A DNA stretch of 9,580 bases from Phenylobacterium sp. (GTDB taxonomy: Bacteria > Pseudomonadota > Alphaproteobacteria > Caulobacterales > Caulobacteraceae), in NCBI GenBank assembly GCA_028290925.1, contig JAQGIX010000408.1:1-9580 (forward strand). The letters are read 5' to 3'. This document shows positions 6,400-9,580 of this stretch, piece after piece. How positions within the stretch are numbered: position 1 is the first letter of the stretch; every line of letters starts with the position of its first letter. The notes beneath the pieces were generated by a model, which ran no database searches, was not told the origin of the DNA, and saw nothing but the letters and a program-made list of their open reading frames with translations. The position numbers were made by a program, and so were the translations under genes.

Positions 6400-6498
6400 T
6401 CCCGAGGGTCCTCAAGAGTTTGAGCGCCCGTCCATAGGAAGTGCGCGTCCGGGACGGAGCGACCGGCCGCGCCTGTAACTAGCAAATCTCGGGTCGGG

Positions 6499-7773
6499 TT
6501 ACCGCTTCCGCCGCTTCTTGCCGGCGGCGCCCTTGGGCCGCGACAGGCGCACGACCTTGCGGTCCTCCTCCTGCTGCTGCTCGCGCGGCAGGCGGATGCT
6601 GCGCCCGGCCAGGCCGAACATCGAGGCCATGGGGGCGTCGGCCACCGCCACGGTCTCGGCGTCGCCGAAGCCGTTGAAGCGGGTGTTCATGGCCACGCCG
6701 TAGGCGCCCAGCATGCCGATCTCGACATAGTCGCCCTCGCGGACGTCCTCCGGCAGCCAGAACGGGCCCGGCATGTGGTCGAGGCTGTCGCAGGTCGGGC
6801 CGTAGAAACGAAAGGGCTTCAGGGGGCCTTCCACTTCCGAGGCTTCGCCGGCGTCGTTGCGGTAGAGCTTCACCGGGAACGGCCACTTGGTGTGCGCCGC
6901 GTCGAACAGCGAGCCGTAGCTGCCGTCGTTCAGATAGAGCGCGTCGCCCTTCTTCAGCTCGACCTTGGTGAGGATCGAGGAGGCCTCGGCGACCAGGGCC
7001 CGGCCGGGCTCGCACCACAGCTCGGTGTCCTCGTGGACCATCATCTCGGCGAAGCCGCGCTGGATGGAGTCCACATAGTCGGCCATGGCCGGCGGGATCA
7101 TGCCCGGATAGACGCTCGGGAAGCCGCCGCCCACGTCCACCACGTCGACCATGACGCCGGCCCGCACGATGGCGCGGCTGGCCTGGGCCATGGCGGCCTG
7201 GAAGGCGGTGGGGCGCATGCACTGGCTGCCCACGTGGAAGGAGACGCCCATGCGGTCCTGGGTGGCCCGGCGGGTGGCCAGCAGCAGGGCCGGCGCCTCG
7301 TGCGTCTCGGCCCCGAACTTGCCGGACAGCGAATAGGCCGCCCCGTGCGCGGAGACCGCGAGGCGGACGATCAAGGCCAGGTCGTCGGCGTTGCCCGTCG
7401 CCTCGAGGATCTTGGCGAGCTCCTCGTGGGTGTCGAGGGCGAAGGTGCGCACGCCATGGTCGAAGTAGGCGGTGCGGATCGCCGCACGGCTCTTCACCGG
7501 ATGCATGAAGGCCACCCGCGCGCCCGGGGCGTGGGCGGCGACCAGCTCGACCTCGGGTATCGAGGCCACGTCGAAGGAGGTGACGCCGTTGGCCGCCAGG
7601 GTCTCGATCACCCACGGCGAAGGGTTCGCCTTGACGGCGTAGAACACGTCACCCTTGAAGTTGGCCTGGAACCAGTGCGCCGCTGAAGCCACCGCGTCCG
7701 GTCGCGCTAGTGCGACAGGACGTTCCGGAGACCGCTCGCGGACCAGGTCCAGGGGCGTTTGGTAAGCGTGCAA
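6499..7773 (-). CDS. Ornithine/lysine decarboxylase (fold-type III PLP decarboxylase)
   Basis: A 424-residue (from TTG 7773) alanine-racemase-fold decarboxylase making putrescine from ornithine, or cadaverine from lysine. Motifs in this numbering: FYAVKANP with Schiff-base Lys48; HVGSQ (180-184); GGGFP (215-219), which holds PLP phosphate; CEPGRA with Glu255; and YGPTCDSLD, with catalytic Cys328 and substrate-binding Asp331 contributed to the partner's active site in the dimer. The tail after about residue 398 is charged and ends KKRRKR, a basic extension. The open frame reaches an ATG at 7911, but its first 46 codons use codons rare elsewhere here (AGA, TTT, GTA, CTA, ACA, TCA) and contain a promoter, so I place the start at TTG 7773 (reading M-H-A-Y-Q-T-P), with GGGGG nine bases upstream. 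It heads a unit with the DHS-like gene for polyamine synthesis. Confidence 0.9.
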   Translation of the reverse strand: MHAYQTPLDLVRERSPERPVALARPDAVASAAHWFQANFKGDVFYAVKANPSPWVIETLAANGVTSFDVASIPEVELVAAHAPGARVAFMHPVKSRAAIRTAYFDHGVRTFALDTHEELAKILEATGNADDLALIVRLAVSAHGAAYSLSGKFGAETHEAPALLLATRRATQDRMGVSFHVGSQCMRPTAFQAAMAQASRAIVRAGVMVDVVDVGGGFPSVYPGMIPPAMADYVDSIQRGFAEMMVHEDTELWCEPGRALVAEASSILTKVELKKGDALYLNDGSYGSLFDAAHTKWPFPVKLYRNDAGEASEVEGPLKPFRFYGPTCDSLDHMPGPFWLPEDVREGDYVEIGMLGAYGVAMNTRFNGFGDAETVAVADAPMASMFGLAGRSIRLPREQQQEEDRKVVRLSRPKGAAGKKRRKR

Positions 7774-7849
7774 TTCACGCAACCCCCACGGAATTGTTGA
7801 ACCCAGACCGGCGTTAGCAGCGCTTGTTAGGACATCGGGTCCGCCGGGA
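7774..7849 (-). ncRNA. Structured 5' leader of the decarboxylase gene
   Basis: If transcription starts about 7 bases after the proposed -10, the untranslated leader is about 76 bases. In RNA sense it holds CCGGCG (7847-7842) pairing with CGCCGG (7813-7808), enclosing a small GAC-CCGAU-GUC hairpin. Just before the coding region GCGUG-AAUUG-CACGC (7780-7766) forms a 5-pair hairpin with the proposed UUG start codon in the loop. A leader RNA class named speF is known upstream of ornithine decarboxylase genes in alphaproteobacteria; I cannot confirm that this is a member. It could equally be ordinary secondary structure. Confidence 0.4.
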
Positions 7850-7855
7850 TTCGCG

Positions 7856-7884
7856 CAGATAGGGGTATCAGCGGGTGATGTAAA
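7856..7884 (-). promoter_or_regulatory. Candidate sigma-70 promoter of the decarboxylase gene
   Basis: Read on the minus strand, TTTACA (7884-7879) and TATCTG (7861-7856) are separated by exactly 17 bases. The -35 matches five of six consensus bases and the -10 has the first three (TAT). The site lies inside the N-terminal part of the longest open frame, which argues that translation starts downstream of it. Confidence 0.55.
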
Positions 7885-8100
7885 GAGTCTTACCAAACCA
7901 GGGGCGCCCATACTTGCCGAACAGCGGTCCCCGAAACGGCTAGATTGCGGCTCTTCTGCCCTGGGCGGGCGGCGAATCTGGGCGGGCGCCGCGCGCTGGA
8001 CCGACCCGGCTCGCGCGTGTCATGAAGCCATCGCACGGCTGAGCGATCCAAGGGGGTTCAGGTCGCCTGCGCGCGCGCGATCGGGGGAAGCTCGCCGTCC
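7885..8100. other. Divergent intergenic region, decarboxylase to phnC
   Basis: No gene is supported here. It holds a direct repeat, CTGGGCGGGCG at 7961-7971 and again at 7978-7988 (17 bases apart), and a single half-site like a PhoB box, GTGTCAT at 8017-8023, whose expected second half (CCATCGC, 8028-8034) is poor. GGGGGAAG (8083-8090) is the probable ribosome site of phnC. I see no convincing -35/-10 pair for phnC. Confidence 0.5.
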
Positions 8101-8892
8101 ATGTCCGACGCCGTCCTGTCCATTAGCAGCGCTTCCAAGACGTTCGGGGCCCGCCGGGCGCTGGACGGCGTCTCCATCCAGGTGAGCCGCGGCGAGATGA
8201 TCGCCCTGATCGGCCCCTCGGGCTCGGGCAAGTCGACCCTGCTGCGTTCGATCAGCGCCCTGCAGACCATCGATTCCGGGGCCGGGCGCATCGAGGCGTT
8301 CGGCGCCCCCGTCCAGGCCAACGGCCGGATCAGCGCCGACGTGCGCAGGATCCGCACCCGCATTGGCTTCATCTTCCAGCAGTTCAACCTGGTGGGACGG
8401 CTGTCGCTGTTCACCAACGTCGCCCTGGGCTCGCTCGGCCGGATCGGCCGGCTGCAGGGCTACCTCGGCGCCTGGCCGGCGGAGACCAAGACCGCCGCCA
8501 TGGCCGCGCTCGCCCGCATGGGCATCGCCGACTACGCCGGCCAGCGGGCCAATACGCTGTCCGGCGGCCAGCAGCAGCGCGGGGCCATTGCGCGCGCCCT
8601 GGTGCAGAAGGCCAAGATCGTGCTGGCCGACGAGCCGGTGGCCTCGCTGGACCCGGTCTCGGCGCGCCGGGTCATGGAGGCGCTGCGCACGCTGAACCAC
8701 GAGGACGGGCTGACCGTGATGGTCACCCTGCACCAGGTGGACTATGCGCTCCGCTACTGCGACCGGGTGGTGGCGCTGAAGGCCGGCAAGGTGGTCTATG
8801 ACGGCCCGGCCACCGGCCTGAAGCGCGAGCAGCTCACCGACATCTACGGGCCGGAGTTCGAGGACGTGTTCTGGGAGGAAACCCCGCAATGA
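8101..8892 (+). CDS. phnC: Phosphonate/phosphite ABC transporter ATP-binding protein PhnC
   Basis: A 263-residue ABC ATPase that powers import from the cytoplasmic face of the inner membrane. Walker A is GPSGSGKST (38-46), Q-loop Gln94, signature LSGGQQQR (153-160), Walker B IVLADE with Glu178, D-loop SLDP (182-185) and switch His211. The PhnC group is indicated by FIFQQFNLVGRLSLFTNV (90-107, FQQFNLV..L...TNV pattern) and by LHQVDYALRYCDRVVALKAGK around 210-230. The neighbour phnD confirms the assignment: its ATG overlaps the phnC stop as ATGA, so the two are translationally coupled. A permease gene (phnE) would be expected to follow outside the window. The substrate could be phosphonates, phosphite or other reduced-phosphorus compounds. 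A weak PhoB-like half-site upstream hints at phosphate control. Confidence 0.93.
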   Translation: MSDAVLSISSASKTFGARRALDGVSIQVSRGEMIALIGPSGSGKSTLLRSISALQTIDSGAGRIEAFGAPVQANGRISADVRRIRTRIGFIFQQFNLVGRLSLFTNVALGSLGRIGRLQGYLGAWPAETKTAAMAALARMGIADYAGQRANTLSGGQQQRGAIARALVQKAKIVLADEPVASLDPVSARRVMEALRTLNHEDGLTVMVTLHQVDYALRYCDRVVALKAGKVVYDGPATGLKREQLTDIYGPEFEDVFWEETPQ

Positions 8893-9580
8893 TCCGTCGC
8901 CGCCTCGCAAGCGCGCTGGGCCTGGCCGCCGCCGTCGTGGCGCTGGCCGCCTGCAGCCAGAAGCCCTCCCAGGCCGGCGGGACGCCCAAGGAGCTGACCT
9001 TCTCGATCCTCTCGGCCGAGAACCAGCAGTCCATGGGCCCGCTCTGGCAGCCGCTGCTGGACGACATGTCCGCCCAGATCGGGGTGAAGGTGAAGCCCTA
9101 CTTCGCCACCAACTACACCTCGCTGATCGAGGCCATGCGCTTCGGCCAGGTGCAGGTCGGCTGGTTCTCCGCCGATCCGGCGCTGGAGGCGGTGAAGCGC
9201 GCCAACGCCGAGGTGCTGGGCCGGGTCGTCGACGCCGGCGGCGAGGCGACCTACGAATCCGTGCTGATCGTCAAGAAGGGCTCGGGGATCACGCTGGACA
9301 AGGTCCTGGCCTGCGGGAAGCGATATTCGTTCGGCATGGGCGACGCGAAGTCGACCTCCGGCACCCTGGCGCCTATGACCTACATCTTCGATCCGAAGGC
9401 GATCGAGCCGGCGAACTGCTTCAAGACCGTGCGCTCGGCGAGCCACCAGGCCAACTTCATGGCGGTGGCCAACGGTCTGGTGGACGTGGCGACCAACAAC
9501 ACCGTGGGCCTGCTGTTCTACAGGCGCGAGACCCCGAAACTGTCCGACAAGATCGAGGTGATCTGGACCTCGCCGCCGCT
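8889..9580 (+). CDS. phnD: Phosphonate/phosphite ABC transporter substrate-binding lipoprotein PhnD (partial)
   Basis: 230 codons are visible; the C-terminus lies beyond the right edge (family about 300 residues). The N-terminus MIRRRLASALG with a hydrophobic core and lipobox LAAC (19-22) marks a lipoprotein, lipidated at Cys22 and held at the periplasmic membrane. Family features: FSILSAENQQSMGPLWQPLL (38-57), TNYTSLIEAMRFGQVQVGWF (74-93), Tyr122 in TYESVL, the oxyanion-binding STSGTLAP (155-162) and VANGLVDVATNN (193-204) with Asp199. In PhnD these Ser/Thr and acidic positions hold the phosphonate and its amino group. Cys142 and Cys177 are unusual extra cysteines that could form a disulfide. 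The ATG overlaps the phnC stop (ATGA), so it is in one operon. Whether it binds phosphonate, phosphite or phosphate ester cannot be decided here. Confidence 0.92.
   Translation, partial: MIRRRLASALGLAAAVVALAACSQKPSQAGGTPKELTFSILSAENQQSMGPLWQPLLDDMSAQIGVKVKPYFATNYTSLIEAMRFGQVQVGWFSADPALEAVKRANAEVLGRVVDAGGEATYESVLIVKKGSGITLDKVLACGKRYSFGMGDAKSTSGTLAPMTYIFDPKAIEPANCFKTVRSASHQANFMAVANGLVDVATNNTVGLLFYRRETPKLSDKIEVIWTSPP

Noticed and set aside
5158..6423. Plus-strand open frame of about 421 codons over the phosphatase start and DHS-like gene
   Set aside because: Composition is Gly/Val/His/Asp-rich without motifs, and it lies opposite a conserved enzyme; a mirror artefact.
6428..6457. Inverted repeat CCGTCC / GGACGG between decarboxylase and DHS-like gene as a terminator or attenuator
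   Set aside because: 18-base loop, no T tract and competing pairings; too weak to call in GC-rich DNA.
6775..7686. Plus-strand open frame of about 303 codons opposite the decarboxylase
   Set aside because: No family motif, low-complexity composition, fully antisense to a conserved gene.
7774..7911. N-terminal extension of the decarboxylase from ATG 7911
   Set aside because: Codon use there is unlike the rest of the gene, the stretch contains a promoter, and family homology begins after it; TTG 7773 is preferred, though not proved.
8020..8910. Minus-strand open frame of about 296 codons opposite phnC
   Set aside because: Antisense of a complete ABC ATPase; no ribosome site or recognisable motif.

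Overview
The window looks like ordinary chromosome of a GC-rich alphaproteobacterium, most likely of the Caulobacterales (Caulobacter/Phenylobacterium type). The grounds are strong G/C bias at third codon positions, AGGA-type ribosome sites, and an ornithine decarboxylase beside a deoxyhypusine-synthase-like gene. This assignment is inference from style, not a database match. I see no phage, insertion sequence, CRISPR array, tRNA or rRNA.

Left part (1-2862). A partial helical protein of unknown function runs off the left edge on the minus strand. Divergent from it is a HisC-type PLP aminotransferase with an N-terminal twin-arginine (Tat) signal. Almost touching its stop codon on the opposite strand is soxR, the [2Fe-2S] redox sensor of the MerR family. 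A near-perfect SoxR box lies between soxR and a divergent VOC (glyoxalase/bleomycin-resistance fold) gene, so this pair is a self-contained redox-stress unit.

Middle part (2863-5346). An ArsR-family repressor overlaps a gene that fuses an AHSA1/SRPBCC domain to a complete glutathione S-transferase, forming a two-gene operon under a promoter with tandem operator-like repeats. Convergent to it, with overlapping stop codons, is a secreted class A acid phosphatase (PAP2 fold). It has Ala where the family's catalytic Asp is expected. A very stable hairpin (UUCG loop in the minus-strand RNA) separates it from the next gene.

Right part (5347-9580). Two minus-strand genes form a polyamine unit: a fold-III ornithine/lysine decarboxylase makes the diamine, and a deoxyhypusine-synthase-like enzyme probably builds a longer polyamine from it. 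The decarboxylase probably starts at a TTG, well inside its longest open frame, behind a promoter and a short structured leader. Divergent from it are phnC and phnD (partial), the ATPase and lipoprotein binding protein of a phosphonate/phosphite-type ABC importer whose permease should follow beyond the right edge.

Most genes belong to known families. The points most worth a second look are the SRPBCC-GST fusion, the SoxR box and its VOC target, the decarboxylase leader, the altered active site of the deoxyhypusine-synthase-like enzyme, the Asp-to-Ala phosphatase and the Tat-exported aminotransferase.
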